A model generated the notes under the pieces. It saw only the letters and a program-made list of their open reading frames with translations. It was not told where the DNA came from and ran no database searches. From Treponema sp. (lineage in GTDB: Bacteria; Spirochaetota; Spirochaetia; Treponematales; Treponemataceae): a stretch of DNA of 64,000 nt. The stretch lies in the NCBI GenBank assembly GCA_016288205.1, contig JAEEYO010000070.1, positions 62,001 to 126,000 on the forward strand, in the 5' to 3' direction. A program made the translations under genes and the position numbers. Shown in pieces: positions 43,757 through 52,912 of the stretch; position 1 is the stretch's first letter, and the number at the start of each line of letters is the position of its first letter.

Positions 43757-44589
43757 ACGCGGCTTTTTCCATCCTTTCAATTATGGCTCCACTTTTGCTT
43801 CTGACCCTCGGCGCACTCGTAAGCGAATACGGCGGACGGCTTGCTATGTTCATGGAGCACATCATAAATTTCTCGGCATTTCTCTGCTACACTTTTTCGC
43901 TTCTTACAGGTTCGGTCGTGCTCGGAGTTTTTCTTTCCATGCTGATTTCCACTCTCTCGGTATTTTTGCTGGAGCGGATTTCCTCACGGCTCAAGGCGAA
44001 TATGTTTTTGGTATCTCTTTCCATGAACCTTTTGTTCCAGGCTTCATCCACATTTCTTTCAGTCCTGATTTTCAAAACAAGGGGCGTGCTCTACTCAAGC
44101 GATTTTTCATTTTCAGTGACGAGTGCAAAAATCATCACAAGCACTTTCTGCATTGCATTTTCACTTCTGATAATCTTCATGCTGAAAAAAACTTCGCTCG
44201 GTCTTTGCCTCAGGATTTGTGGTTCGGATTCGGAAGTGCTCAGTTCACAGGGAAGAAACCCGGAAAAATACAAAAGTCTCTCGTGGATCATCGCGGCACT
44301 GGCGGCATCCTTTTGCGGATGTACCTATTGCATAAGGCTCTCGTCCTTTGTTCCGGGCATGTCGGGAGGAAGAGGATGGACAGCACTGGCGGCAGTTTTT
44401 TTGGGAAGAAAGCATCCCTCGCTCGCGGTGGTAGCATCAGCAGTTTTCGCAGTCTCGGAATATTGCAGCTCGAACATCCAGAACATCGCAGTCTTCTCGG
44501 AGATTCCTTCATCCATTCTGCTCGCGCTTCCTTATCTGGTCTCCCTGCTTTTGATTTTGATTATGCCGCAAAAAAAAGCGACACCCTAA
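43753..44589 (+). CDS. Nucleoside ABC transporter permease, subunit 2
   Basis: A 278-residue integral membrane protein of the YufQ/BPD_transp_2 group with about eight helices; LVSEYGGRLAMFMEHIINF near the N-terminus and PGMSGGRGWTALAAVFLGRKHP near residue 200 are typical. It pairs with the longer permease. It overlaps the preceding gene by four bases (ATGA). The operon ends here, 47 bases from the convergent TPR gene; no intrinsic terminator was seen between them. Confidence 0.88.
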   Translation: MNAAFSILSIMAPLLLLTLGALVSEYGGRLAMFMEHIINFSAFLCYTFSLLTGSVVLGVFLSMLISTLSVFLLERISSRLKANMFLVSLSMNLLFQASSTFLSVLIFKTRGVLYSSDFSFSVTSAKIITSTFCIAFSLLIIFMLKKTSLGLCLRICGSDSEVLSSQGRNPEKYKSLSWIIAALAASFCGCTYCIRLSSFVPGMSGGRGWTALAAVFLGRKHPSLAVVASAVFAVSEYCSSNIQNIAVFSEIPSSILLALPYLVSLLLILIMPQKKATP

Positions 44590-44635
44590 TTCAATGGAAC
44601 CAGAACATCGCTTTTATTCTTCAGGTTTGTTTTGC

Positions 44636-46768
44636 CTAGTTAATAGAATGGATCATTGTGATGAGAGAAGAGTCTCGGTGCGGAGCCTTCATGTCCTCCT
44701 TGATTGAATCCTTCTCGGCTTTTGCTGCGGATGCTGTGGCCGGAGTTCCCTTGGCATCGGCGGCGGGTCTTGTATCAGTCACGGCATTTCCCGCTGCGGA
44801 TGCTGAGTCGGAAAGCTGGATCAGAATCAGGTTGTCGCCCACGTTCAGGTTGTCGTAGAATCCCTTTTTCTTGTAGGTTCCCTCGCAGATTTCCTCATCA
44901 ACCTTCGTTACCGTGTAAGTACCGAGAATGTCGCTTTCGTTATAGTAAACTCCAGCACCTGTGTCTGCCGTAATCACGCGGTCCTTTTTCACAACATCAA
45001 AAACAGCGCCCTTCACAACTCCGTCGCTCTTTCCGAGGTCCGCCATTACGAGGCTTGCGGAATTGTAGAGAACTTTGCCGCGAATCGGGAGGATGTCAAG
45101 CACAGCCTGGCGCAATCTTCTTGTGGAGCGGGCCACACGGTCATTTCCTGTGCGGTACACTTTGATGTCGGTCGTCTTTGTTCCGGTCCTTGCAGAATAC
45201 ATTGAAGCATTGAGCGAGAAGGAGCGGTCGGTCTCATCCACGGAAATAATCAGGAAGTAGTCGCGTCCTGTTGTGCGAGCCAAGCGGTATGCCTCAGCGA
45301 ATCCCTCAACGCCGTCTGATTTTACGTCAACCGTCGTCACCGCCACACCGTTGAAAAGATCACGAACTGCATTTGCCACAATCTCCTCAGCGTCGGAATG
45401 AATGAGCTGAACCGGTGCACGCTGGAAATAAACGCCGAGCTTCCATCTTGATTTGTCCAGATAGAATGGGTCCAGATTGTATTTGTGCGCGAGGTTGTTC
45501 CTGAGCATGCTCTCAAGTCCCTCGATCGTGTCGTCATTTTTTCTGAGCTGCGCGCTCTGTTTTTCCGAGGCTTTTCTTCCTGAGCGTGAATTTGAATACG
45601 AGGAATTGTCCTTTATGAATTTGAGCTGATGAAGATAAAGCTCGTTGAATCCGTCTCTCTGAAGCATGTTCGCAAAAGACTGTCTTGCGCTTGAGTTAAG
45701 AGGATCGATCGCAAGTGCCTTCTGATATTCGTAACGCTCGCTGGGTCCGTCATAGGCACGCTTGAAATCCGTCGCCTTGGAAACATGGAATTTTGCCCAT
45801 CCGGGTCTGCGTGTGTCCTCAATGTCAAGGGTGTCGTTCACAAGCTGCTCAAGTGCGAGCCTCATTATCTCATCAAGCGGATCGATTGAAAGACCCGTGT
45901 TGAAAGTCTCAATGGCATCCTCATACTGACCGAGCCTCTGCTCAGAGAGTCCCTTCAAGTACCATGCCACCGGAAGATTTCTGTTGCGTCCGATGCGGAA
46001 ATCACAGATGTCAATTACGTCGGCATAGCGTCCCTGAGAGAAAAGGATGTCTGCAAGAAGCTCATAGGCCTTGTCGTAATCACCCTTAATCTGAACCGCG
46101 CTCCTCGCCCTCTTTTCAGCGACCTTGATGTCACCACGTTTTGCGGCAAGATATGAGGCAAGATAATGCACCTCGGCCTCTCCGCTGTGATACTCAAGTG
46201 CCTGATTCACATATCTTTCGGCGGCCGTGTTATTTCCCTGATCCGCGGCAACCAGTGCGAGACTCAAAAGTGCCTTGCGGTTGGTCGTGTCCCTCTTCAA
46301 GGCATCCAGATAGCGTTTTTCAGCCGATGAGGTCTTTCCGCCATAAAGGTCAATCTCCGCAAGTCCGAAGCGTGCGTTCACATCATTGGGATATTTTGCG
46401 AGGACACCGTTGAAAACCACCCGGGCTTCCTCAATGCGGCCAAGGGAAATCAGCGACATGCCCTTGAGATTCTGGATTTCACTGAGATTGCGCGAATAAG
46501 TTGCGGCTGTGTCGGCATATTTTACGGCAAGGTCGTATTCTCCGAGGTGGAAAGTACACAGCGCGAGATTGTACCAGGCATCTCCATACTGGGGATTGAT
46601 CTGCAGGGCTTCCCTGTATGATTCTATGGCTGAATAGTAATCTTCCCTCTGCTGGAACTGATAGGCCCTGTTATAAAGCGAAAGAGCCGTCTTTGACTCC
46701 GCACCGGCCCCAAGAGCCATGCACAAAACAAAGGTAACAGCCATAAGCCGTCTAAGTACGTTTTTCAT
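44636..46768 (-). CDS. Exported TPR-repeat protein
   Basis: A 710-residue periplasmic protein: signal peptide ending GAGAE near residue 24, about nine tetratricopeptide repeats from residue 30 to 320 (YYSAIESYREALQINPQYGDAWYNLAL-type units), a helical linker, and a C-terminal beta-rich domain (about 430-650) with LYNSASLVMADLGKSDGVVKG that resembles the FlgT/CsgG-like or OB-type domains of treponemal TPR proteins. The last 60 residues are Ala/Lys-rich. A scaffold for envelope or motility complexes is plausible. ATG 46768 has GGGAGG seven bases upstream. It probably forms a unit with the tlyC-ybeY-pgpH-phoH genes upstream. Confidence 0.78.
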   Translation of the reverse strand: MKNVLRRLMAVTFVLCMALGAGAESKTALSLYNRAYQFQQREDYYSAIESYREALQINPQYGDAWYNLALCTFHLGEYDLAVKYADTAATYSRNLSEIQNLKGMSLISLGRIEEARVVFNGVLAKYPNDVNARFGLAEIDLYGGKTSSAEKRYLDALKRDTTNRKALLSLALVAADQGNNTAAERYVNQALEYHSGEAEVHYLASYLAAKRGDIKVAEKRARSAVQIKGDYDKAYELLADILFSQGRYADVIDICDFRIGRNRNLPVAWYLKGLSEQRLGQYEDAIETFNTGLSIDPLDEIMRLALEQLVNDTLDIEDTRRPGWAKFHVSKATDFKRAYDGPSERYEYQKALAIDPLNSSARQSFANMLQRDGFNELYLHQLKFIKDNSSYSNSRSGRKASEKQSAQLRKNDDTIEGLESMLRNNLAHKYNLDPFYLDKSRWKLGVYFQRAPVQLIHSDAEEIVANAVRDLFNGVAVTTVDVKSDGVEGFAEAYRLARTTGRDYFLIISVDETDRSFSLNASMYSARTGTKTTDIKVYRTGNDRVARSTRRLRQAVLDILPIRGKVLYNSASLVMADLGKSDGVVKGAVFDVVKKDRVITADTGAGVYYNESDILGTYTVTKVDEEICEGTYKKKGFYDNLNVGDNLILIQLSDSASAAGNAVTDTRPAADAKGTPATASAAKAEKDSIKEDMKAPHRDSSLITMIHSIN

Positions 46769-46822
46769 ATTTTCCTCCCAAAGAAATATTCCCATCTCAA
46801 AACTGTCTCTAAGAAAATCGGG

Positions 46823-47626
46823 TTATTCCCCCTTATTAGAGTTTCGTAAGATTATCTTGATAACATTAACTTTATGTCCTTCCATGTCCTGAACAATAAA
46901 ATCGTAGTCCTTCCAAGAGACTTTTTCGAACTTCACGGGTATTTTGCCGAAAAGGTCGAACACAAATCCGCCGAGGGTGTCAAAATCCTCAGTGGGGAAA
47001 GAAGCCGATATGGTCTCGTTCAGGTCGTCCAATGACACGCGAGCGTCGCAAATCCAGATGTTGTCGCCCATTGGAAGGATATCCTCACGCTCGTTGTCGA
47101 ACTCATCCTGAATGTCACCCACAATCTGTTCTATTATATCCTCCATGCACACGATTCCGCTCACTCCGCCATACTCATCGATCGCAATGGCAATGTGCAC
47201 GTGTTTTCTCTTGAACTCCCTGAGCAGACTGTCGATGTGCTTGCTCTCCGGCACAAAATATGCCTTCCTGATGATTTTCGCAAGGTCAATCACCTGTCCC
47301 TGTGCAAACGCGGCAATCAGGTCCTTGACGTAAAGCACGCCGACCACATTGTCGATGGAGCCGGAGTACACCGGGAAACGCGAATGTCCGCTCTCGGTAA
47401 TCCTCAGAAGCAGCTCCTCCCTCGGGGTGTCCATGGAAATAAAATCCACGTCGATTCGGGGAACCATGACTTCCTTTACGGTGGTAACGGCAAGGTCCTC
47501 AACGCCCTGAATCATGTCATTTTTTTCCTCCGCCAGAAGCTCCTGTTGCGAAGGCCCGTCCCCTGCCCCGGAAGACGAGGCATCCGATTTTTTCTCCTTT
47601 TTCTTTCCAAATCCAAATAAACCCAT
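46823..47626 (-). CDS. tlyC: TlyC/CorC-like CBS-domain protein
   Basis: A 267-residue protein with a CBS pair (about residues 50-175; VKEVMVPRIDVDFISMD, HSRFPVYSGSIDNVVGVLYVKDL, HVHIAIAIDEYGGVSGIVCMEDIIEQIVGDI) and a C-terminal CorC_HlyC transporter-associated domain (GDNIWICDARVSLDDLNE). The membrane DUF21 domain of the longer family members is absent, as in TlyC and CorC. CorC is linked to magnesium and cobalt handling; the hemolysin label for Brachyspira TlyC is disputed. It follows ybeY, as in many bacteria. Confidence 0.9.
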   Translation of the reverse strand: MGLFGFGKKKEKKSDASSSGAGDGPSQQELLAEEKNDMIQGVEDLAVTTVKEVMVPRIDVDFISMDTPREELLLRITESGHSRFPVYSGSIDNVVGVLYVKDLIAAFAQGQVIDLAKIIRKAYFVPESKHIDSLLREFKRKHVHIAIAIDEYGGVSGIVCMEDIIEQIVGDIQDEFDNEREDILPMGDNIWICDARVSLDDLNETISASFPTEDFDTLGGFVFDLFGKIPVKFEKVSWKDYDFIVQDMEGHKVNVIKIILRNSNKGE

Positions 47627-47665
47627 ATTCTCAAACCTATCTATTTTATTAATTAAACTTAAATT

Positions 47666-48145
47666 CTAAACCAGAACGTCATCTGAAAATCTTTTCATTA
47701 AATCAGCCTGAATCTTAAGCATCTCACAAGTCGGCTCAACACCGGCCTCAACATGCTCCTCTCCGTGATCCATGCCGTGAAGATGGAGCAGACCGTGAAT
47801 CAAAAGGCGTTTCAGCTCCTCGTTTTCCGGAACATTGAAATACTCTGCATTTTTCGGCAAGGTTTCAACACTCAAAGCGATGTCGCCCATTGTCTGCCAT
47901 TCAGTTCCGTCATCGTCCTCGTAAACACCATCGCTTTCAAAACTTAAAACATCTGTGGGAGCGTCAATGTTACGATAATTTCTGTTCAATTCCTGAATAA
48001 AAGCGTCTCCGCACAAAAGGACGGAAATCTCCTCGCCGTTCCAGTCCATAGCATCCATGACTTTCTGCATGAATGGCTCCACCTTGTCGGACCAAGCCAC
48101 GTCCCCGGCCCCGTCTCCAAGGCTAACGAGTATTCTATTTGCCAT
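47666..48145 (-). CDS. ybeY: Endoribonuclease YbeY
   Basis: A 159-residue YbeY. The zinc-binding signature is HGLLHLHGMDHGEEH near residue 115, preceded by LNRNYRNIDAPTDVLSFE. It matures 16S rRNA 3' ends and takes part in ribosome quality control. Its ATG overlaps the last codons of pgpH by eleven bases, with GAGGTG upstream, so it is translationally coupled. The order phoH-pgpH-ybeY is conserved in many bacteria. Confidence 0.95.
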   Translation of the reverse strand: MANRILVSLGDGAGDVAWSDKVEPFMQKVMDAMDWNGEEISVLLCGDAFIQELNRNYRNIDAPTDVLSFESDGVYEDDDGTEWQTMGDIALSVETLPKNAEYFNVPENEELKRLLIHGLLHLHGMDHGEEHVEAGVEPTCEMLKIQADLMKRFSDDVLV

Positions 48146-50078
48146 CCCGTTTCACCTCTTTTTTCTTTTCTCTCGCCGGTTTCTTTTTTGCGGCGGTGGT
48201 CTCGGATTTTTTCGCGGATTTCGCATCGCCCTTTGACTCTGCCGGCTGTTTTTCCTCCGTGGTCTGAGGCTTTTCTTCCGCGCCCTGTTTTTCTTCGCTG
48301 GCCTGCTTTTGTTCGGCGGCAATCTGGCTCGGATACTTTGTCCTTCGGTGGAAGCTCGCCCAGATTGTGTCAAGGAAGGACTGCTGAATCACGTTGAGGT
48401 CCTTGAACGAAAGATTACATTTCGCCATCTGATTGTCATCTATCTTGTGCTTGATCAGCTCGGAAATCTTCACTTCAATGGCGGAGTATGAGCAGGACTC
48501 CCAGCTTTTTGAGGCGGCCTGAACCGTATCCGCAAGCATGAGGATGGCACTTTCCTTTGATGAGGGGCGGCAATCGTCATAGCGGAAATCCACGTCCGAA
48601 AGAACCAGATTCTTTGCCTCGTTCTCGGCTTCCTCCTTGGATTTTCCGGCTGCCAGACAGTCCTCCACAATCTTTGCCCTCTGCTCGTCCTGAGCCTTTT
48701 TGTAGAACCACTCGATGACCTGATTTCCATGATGCTCACTTATCAACGTGATTACGGACTTGGGAAGATACTCCTTTTTCGCCATCTCCACGCCGCGTCT
48801 TACGTGTCCCTTGATGATGGTGAATGAGAGGCTCGCCTTAAGATTGTCATGCCGGTTCTCGCCGTTCTGATTTTCGGTAAAATACTCCGGATTCTCAATC
48901 TTACCGATGTCGTGGTAAAGTCCAGCGACCTTCGCAAGCCTTGAGTTTAGTCCCAGACTGCGGCATGCTCCCTCGGCAAGTTCAGCGACCGCCTCCGAAT
49001 GTGCGAAAGTACCGGGTGCGTCCCTTCTCATGCGCTCAAAAATCTTCGCGTTCGTGTTGTCCAAATCCGTAAGACGGAAAACGGAGCTTGTGTTCATCAG
49101 AAGCTCAAGGGGAGTAATCACACCCATGCAGAGAAGGCCGGAGATAAATCCGTTGAAAGCAGCGAACAGAGAGAGCTTCCAGATTTCATTAATCGGCGTG
49201 TTGTAGATGATTGCGATGATCAGGCAGGAAAGCAGGTCCGCAACCGACACTTCTATGGAGACGAGCACCATCCGGTTTCTGTCCGAGACACCGATCACGA
49301 GCCTTGTCGCAAGCACGGAGGACGCGAGCATGTAGATCGGGATGAAAAATTTGTAACCACAGGCATCCATGGCGGCAAGCGATATAATGAAGGACAGGTA
49401 GAGCGAATTCTCGAACCCGAAGATGATTGTGGTGAGCATTATGCAGAGAGTGACCGGGAGAATCAGCAGGAACTGAACCTGATTTATGTTAAGGAATGCG
49501 GGAAGCACCGAGCAGAATCCGTAAATCAGCACCAGGCTTATGCAATCCAAAAGCAGCATCTGAAGATAGGGCTCCTTGTCCGGACCGAGCGCGTTCAAAA
49601 GCATCCGTCCCCTTTCCTCCCTCGTGATGAGCGAAAAGAGGAAGTAAAAAAGCATGGTGACAAGGAAAAGATAAAGCAGCGAGCTCAAGAATGTGCGGTA
49701 GTCAATGTACAGCGGGGAAGCGGCCATCTTTTGCAGCTTGTAATATGCCTCGGTGGTCACGGGAAATCCCTTCCTGATTATCTCCTCGTTTTTCTGCACC
49801 TCAGCGGACTCCACGGGCCCTCCGATTGTCGCGGGGAGAGACACTTTCGCTATGATTGTCGCATCGGCAATCTGTCCCACCTCATAATCAATGACGGAAT
49901 GGGACGCGACGGTACCGCTGGACGCAATACGCACGAACGCAAATCCGGCGCAAACAAGGAAAGTAAGCACGCAGGACCATAGGCGAATGGAATTTTTGGA
50001 AAAATACCTTCTTACGGCTTCCCTGCGGATTCTTTTCCGAGCCCTGTTTTTTTCTTTCTCGTTATCATTCTGACTCAT
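48135..50078 (-). CDS. pgpH: 7TM-HD phosphodiesterase, PgpH family
   Basis: A 647-residue inner-membrane protein: one N-terminal helix (about 33-53), a short periplasmic 7TMR-HDED part, seven helices (about 115-325) and a cytoplasmic HD domain with HSEAVAELAEGA near 365 and GLYHDIGKIENPEYF near 390, followed by ISEHHGNQVIEW. PgpH-type enzymes hydrolyse cyclic di-AMP to pApA, so this organism probably uses that second messenger for osmotic and wall control. The C-terminal 70 residues are Lys/Glu/Gln-rich and low complexity. It overlaps phoH by 14 bases and ybeY by 11. Confidence 0.92.
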   Translation of the reverse strand: MSQNDNEKEKNRARKRIRREAVRRYFSKNSIRLWSCVLTFLVCAGFAFVRIASSGTVASHSVIDYEVGQIADATIIAKVSLPATIGGPVESAEVQKNEEIIRKGFPVTTEAYYKLQKMAASPLYIDYRTFLSSLLYLFLVTMLFYFLFSLITREERGRMLLNALGPDKEPYLQMLLLDCISLVLIYGFCSVLPAFLNINQVQFLLILPVTLCIMLTTIIFGFENSLYLSFIISLAAMDACGYKFFIPIYMLASSVLATRLVIGVSDRNRMVLVSIEVSVADLLSCLIIAIIYNTPINEIWKLSLFAAFNGFISGLLCMGVITPLELLMNTSSVFRLTDLDNTNAKIFERMRRDAPGTFAHSEAVAELAEGACRSLGLNSRLAKVAGLYHDIGKIENPEYFTENQNGENRHDNLKASLSFTIIKGHVRRGVEMAKKEYLPKSVITLISEHHGNQVIEWFYKKAQDEQRAKIVEDCLAAGKSKEEAENEAKNLVLSDVDFRYDDCRPSSKESAILMLADTVQAASKSWESCSYSAIEVKISELIKHKIDDNQMAKCNLSFKDLNVIQQSFLDTIWASFHRRTKYPSQIAAEQKQASEEKQGAEEKPQTTEEKQPAESKGDAKSAKKSETTAAKKKPAREKKKEVKRDGK

Positions 50079-51033
50079 TTTCGTATGCCTGTATAATTCT
50101 CCTGACCAGACCGTTTCTCACAACGTCACCGGAAGAAAGCTGCTTTATCGCAATCCCCTCCACGTTCTTGAGAAGTCCCAGCGCATGAGAGAGTCCCGAA
50201 GGTGTTTTTTTCGGGAGATCAATCTGTGTTAAATCGCCGGTCACAAAGACCTTTGAACCTTCACCCATGCGAGTAAGGAACATCTTCATCTGCTCCCTCG
50301 TGGTGTTCTGGGCCTCATCCAGAATAATCACGCTGTCGCTAAGGGTTCTTCCCCTCATGTACGCAAGAGGAGCCACCTCAACCACGGATGACTCAGTCAA
50401 TCTTCTGACCGCATCCCTGGGAAGCACGGCGTTCATAGCGTCAAAAAGGGGTCTTATGTATGGATTAATTTTCTCTTCAAGTGCACCCGGCAGATAACCA
50501 AGGCTTTCTCCAGCCTCAACCACCGGACGTGTCAAAATCAGGGTGTTTTTCTCATGGCTCAGAACAAGCCTCAGTGCCTCAGATACGGCAAGGAAGGTTT
50601 TCCCGCACCCCGCAGGTCCCTCCGCAAAAACGAGGTCGCTCGCCCTCATCATTTTAACAAGCTCGGCCTGTCCCCTGCTCCTTGGATAGACCTTCCTGAT
50701 TCCGCCCGGAACCGTGATGGAGCAGCTGTCAAAAAGAGCCCGGTCCTCAGCCGAAGTGCATTTTCTCATGCCTCCCGACTGCAAAATGGAGCGCAACAAA
50801 TCTCCGTCGGTAAGATTGGAACTTCCGTCCTGTATCTCGTCAAGGAAACGCCCGATTATGAAATTAAAACGCTGGCATGTCTCCTCGTCCTCGGAATCCA
50901 CGGAAAGCTCATTTCCGCGCGCAAAAACACTCACGCCCAGAAATGACTCAATGAGTTTCAAATTTATGTCGTTGGTTCCGCAAATACGCTGCAAGGCATC
51001 CGTACCGGGAACTATAATAGTGAATGCAGACAC
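50065..51033 (-). CDS. phoH: PhoH family ATPase
   Basis: A 322-residue cytoplasmic ATPase. An N-terminal KH-like region (about 1-95) precedes the P-loop domain with FAEGPAGCGKTFLAVSEA near residue 140, TRPVVEAGESLGYLPG, and VIILDEAQNTTREQMKMFLTRMG, typical of PhoH/YbeZ. YbeZ works with YbeY in RNA metabolism. The start is GTG; no good Shine-Dalgarno sequence is visible, and TATAAA lies directly before it. First gene of the phoH-pgpH-ybeY-tlyC run, separated from the next upstream gene by a terminator. Confidence 0.93.
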   Translation of the reverse strand: MSAFTIIVPGTDALQRICGTNDINLKLIESFLGVSVFARGNELSVDSEDEETCQRFNFIIGRFLDEIQDGSSNLTDGDLLRSILQSGGMRKCTSAEDRALFDSCSITVPGGIRKVYPRSRGQAELVKMMRASDLVFAEGPAGCGKTFLAVSEALRLVLSHEKNTLILTRPVVEAGESLGYLPGALEEKINPYIRPLFDAMNAVLPRDAVRRLTESSVVEVAPLAYMRGRTLSDSVIILDEAQNTTREQMKMFLTRMGEGSKVFVTGDLTQIDLPKKTPSGLSHALGLLKNVEGIAIKQLSSGDVVRNGLVRRIIQAYENESE

Positions 51034-51051
51034 TTTATAAAATCAGACCAA

Positions 51052-51095
51052 CAAAAAACACTCCCCGCCTCCATATTCGGGAAAAAAGCAGGGAG
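51052..51095 (-). terminator. Intrinsic terminator after the SUMF1-like gene
   Basis: On the minus strand CTCCCTGC and GCGGGGAG form an eight-pair stem with a loop of about twenty bases, followed by TGTTTTTTG. Confidence 0.65.
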
Positions 51096-51103
51096 CCGCA
51101 TTT

Positions 51104-52231
51104 TTATCTTTCAATTTCAAAAGAATCGAGTGCCTGATCCTCATCCACATCCATCACAAGATTGCCCTCATCGTCAAGGTCAATTGAGATAAGAGGTGTG
51201 TCCTCGTCCTCAGTCTCAGGTACAATTACGACTGAGCTTACTTCAGCGACTTCTGCATCGCTCTCGGAATCCTCGTCCTCAGACTCAACGGCGGGAAGCT
51301 CGTCATCGGCATCCTCGCTTTCAGTCTCATCGGCATTTCCGGCCAGGAAATCATCATCGGCATTGCGGACAATGCGGAATCCGAGATCCACGCCACGGAG
51401 CTCCGGCACTGAGCTTGCACGGTTGGCATTGCGGCAGAAAACGGCATCACTCTTGATTGATCCACCGCGTCTCATCTTGCGTCCGGTGACATCAGCATCG
51501 GCTCCCTTCGGATTTGAGTTGTCTACCGTGTGATAGTTTCCGTACCAGTCCCATACCCATTCCCAGACGTTTCCGCTCATGTCGTAAAGTCCGAGGGCAT
51601 TCGGAAGCTTGCCGGCCACATCGTGGGTCTCTCCGTCGGGTGTGTCAGCGTTCCATGCAACGTCGGTAATCACGTCGCTTCCGCTGTAAATGGGATCTTC
51701 CTCTTCCTTGATTCCGCCCTTAGCCGCAAATTCCCACTCCGCTTCCGTGGGCAAACGGTATCCGTCGGCGTCTTCATTCCATGTGATTGAATTCCAGCGC
51801 GCCTTGTCCTCATCCTTTGCGTCAATGCGGGGAATGTCGCCCCACTCATCAGGATTCGTGCTTCCGTCAAGGCTGTAAACCGGCACATATCCGGCGAGCA
51901 TACTGAGCTTGTTGCAGAAAACAACCGCGTCATACCAGCTCACTTCCTCCACAGGTCTGTCAGCGCCCCTGAAGCGTGAGAAGTTCACTTCCATGACAGC
52001 CTTGTACTGGCTCTGTGTCACTTCCGTGCTCAGCATATAAAAATCATCAAGAGAAACCTCATGCACCGGGGTCTCGTTTGTCTCGTTACCAAAGCTACCC
52101 ATGCTGAACGTGGAACCTTCCACAGCAACCATATCAGCCTCAATAGAAGCAACAATATCGGAATCCTGGGCAAAAGCCGCTCCAGCAAGCAAGAATCCTC
52201 CGGTCAATGCCGCTAAAAGTTTAATCTTCAC
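51104..52231 (-). CDS. Exported SUMF1/FGE-like protein with acidic tail
   Basis: A 375-residue secreted or periplasmic protein (signal peptide ending AAFAQ). Residues 30-285 form the formylglycine-generating-enzyme fold: FSMGSFGNETNETPVHEV, EVTQSQYKAVM, RPVEEVSWYDAVVFCNKLS, YRLPTEAEWEFAAKGG, LYDMSGNVWEWVWDWYG and LGFRIVRN. In true FGEs a Cys follows GGSF; here the segment is GGSIKSDAVFCRNANR, so the catalytic Cys pair looks incomplete. No sulfatase gene is nearby. The last 75 residues are extremely rich in Asp and Glu. It is probably a binding or structural member of the family. Confidence 0.85.
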   Translation of the reverse strand: MKIKLLAALTGGFLLAGAAFAQDSDIVASIEADMVAVEGSTFSMGSFGNETNETPVHEVSLDDFYMLSTEVTQSQYKAVMEVNFSRFRGADRPVEEVSWYDAVVFCNKLSMLAGYVPVYSLDGSTNPDEWGDIPRIDAKDEDKARWNSITWNEDADGYRLPTEAEWEFAAKGGIKEEEDPIYSGSDVITDVAWNADTPDGETHDVAGKLPNALGLYDMSGNVWEWVWDWYGNYHTVDNSNPKGADADVTGRKMRRGGSIKSDAVFCRNANRASSVPELRGVDLGFRIVRNADDDFLAGNADETESEDADDELPAVESEDEDSESDAEVAEVSSVVIVPETEDEDTPLISIDLDDEGNLVMDVDEDQALDSFEIER

Positions 52232-52281
52232 AATATTCCTCCATTAGAAAAAACAGACTTACAGACAGCCTATTTTAATCA

Positions 52282-52310
52282 ATTATATCACTACTGTGTT
52301 TTTTTTTCAA
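52282..52310 (-). promoter_or_regulatory. Promoter of the SUMF1-like gene
   Basis: Minus strand TTGAAA (52305-52310), 17-bp spacer, TATAAT (52282-52287), 50 bases before the ATG, which has GGAGG upstream. Confidence 0.65.
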
Positions 52311-52346
52311 CGATTTTTTGGAAATGCGACTATATCGGACCGCACG

Positions 52347-52817
52347 CTACCTGACCTGAGAAAAAAGCTCGGACATCTCGTCTCTCCAAGGGGCCCTTCC
52401 CTCGCGGCTTTCCCACTCGATGATTTTCCTGATGGTAAAGTGCCTTACGTCGCGGATGTTCGGATAGTTCAGCACACCGAAGCGTCCCTGCCCGATGTAG
52501 GCAATCTTGTCGCCCTCACCCAGAGTCTCGTTGTCCGAAACGATGTCCATGGCGCACTCAAAATGAATGGGCACACCGTCCCCGTGATCGGGAAGAGCCG
52601 TCGCCAAATCCATGATGACCTTGCCGCACCTTGGGCATACGGGCTGATTCTGTGACTTGAACGCACGGATTGCCTCATCCTCAGCGGCCATCTGCTCCAC
52701 CGAAACCGACGAGCGACCCCTGAACTGACCCTTTTTTGACCTGCCGCCGTTGTTATCCTCACGACGCCTGTTATTTCCACCGGCATTACGCCGCTTTGAA
52801 TTTCTGTCTCTTTTCAT
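52347..52817 (-). CDS. Zinc-finger hypothetical protein with basic N-terminus
   Basis: A 156-residue protein. Residues 1-35 are almost all Arg, Lys, Asn and Gly (RRNAGGNNRRREDNNGGR), as in RNA-binding tails; CPRCGKVI near residue 62 with HFECAMD near 85 forms a probable zinc finger; the C-terminus (GVLNYPNIRDVRHFTIRKII) is a conserved-looking beta-alpha segment. I do not recognise a named family. A nucleic-acid-binding role is inferred from the basic tail and finger. There is no Shine-Dalgarno sequence; a TATTAT box six bases before the ATG hints at a leaderless message, with a weak -35 (TAGATT) next to a heptamer array. Confidence 0.65.
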   Translation of the reverse strand: MKRDRNSKRRNAGGNNRRREDNNGGRSKKGQFRGRSSVSVEQMAAEDEAIRAFKSQNQPVCPRCGKVIMDLATALPDHGDGVPIHFECAMDIVSDNETLGEGDKIAYIGQGRFGVLNYPNIRDVRHFTIRKIIEWESREGRAPWRDEMSELFSQVR

Positions 52818-52851
52818 ACTAAAATAATACTACAATTGAATATAAAAATCT

Positions 52852-52912
52852 AGTGGAAAGCGGAAAACAGAAAGTTTTAGTTTTCATCTCTCCACTTTCA
52901 ACTTTCATCTTC
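52852..52912. repeat. Pair of inverted heptamer arrays overlapping a gene end
   Basis: AGTGGAAAGCGGAAAACAGAAAG (52852-52874) and CATCTCTCCACTTTCAACTTTC (52885-52906) are heptamer-family arrays in opposite orientation, with TTTTAGTTTT between. The second runs into the coding end of the HD gene, whose stop codon (52898-52900) lies within it. The pair can fold as a hairpin. Confidence 0.65.

Noticed and set aside
48999-49982. Open frame of 327 codons on the plus strand
   Set aside because: It is antisense to pgpH, has the composition of a shadow frame (His, Glu, Arg rich) and no ribosome-binding site or family likeness.
51104-52231. Diversity-generating retroelement target
   Set aside because: The fold is related to that of some variable proteins, but no reverse transcriptase, template repeat or adenine-biased C-terminal codons were seen.
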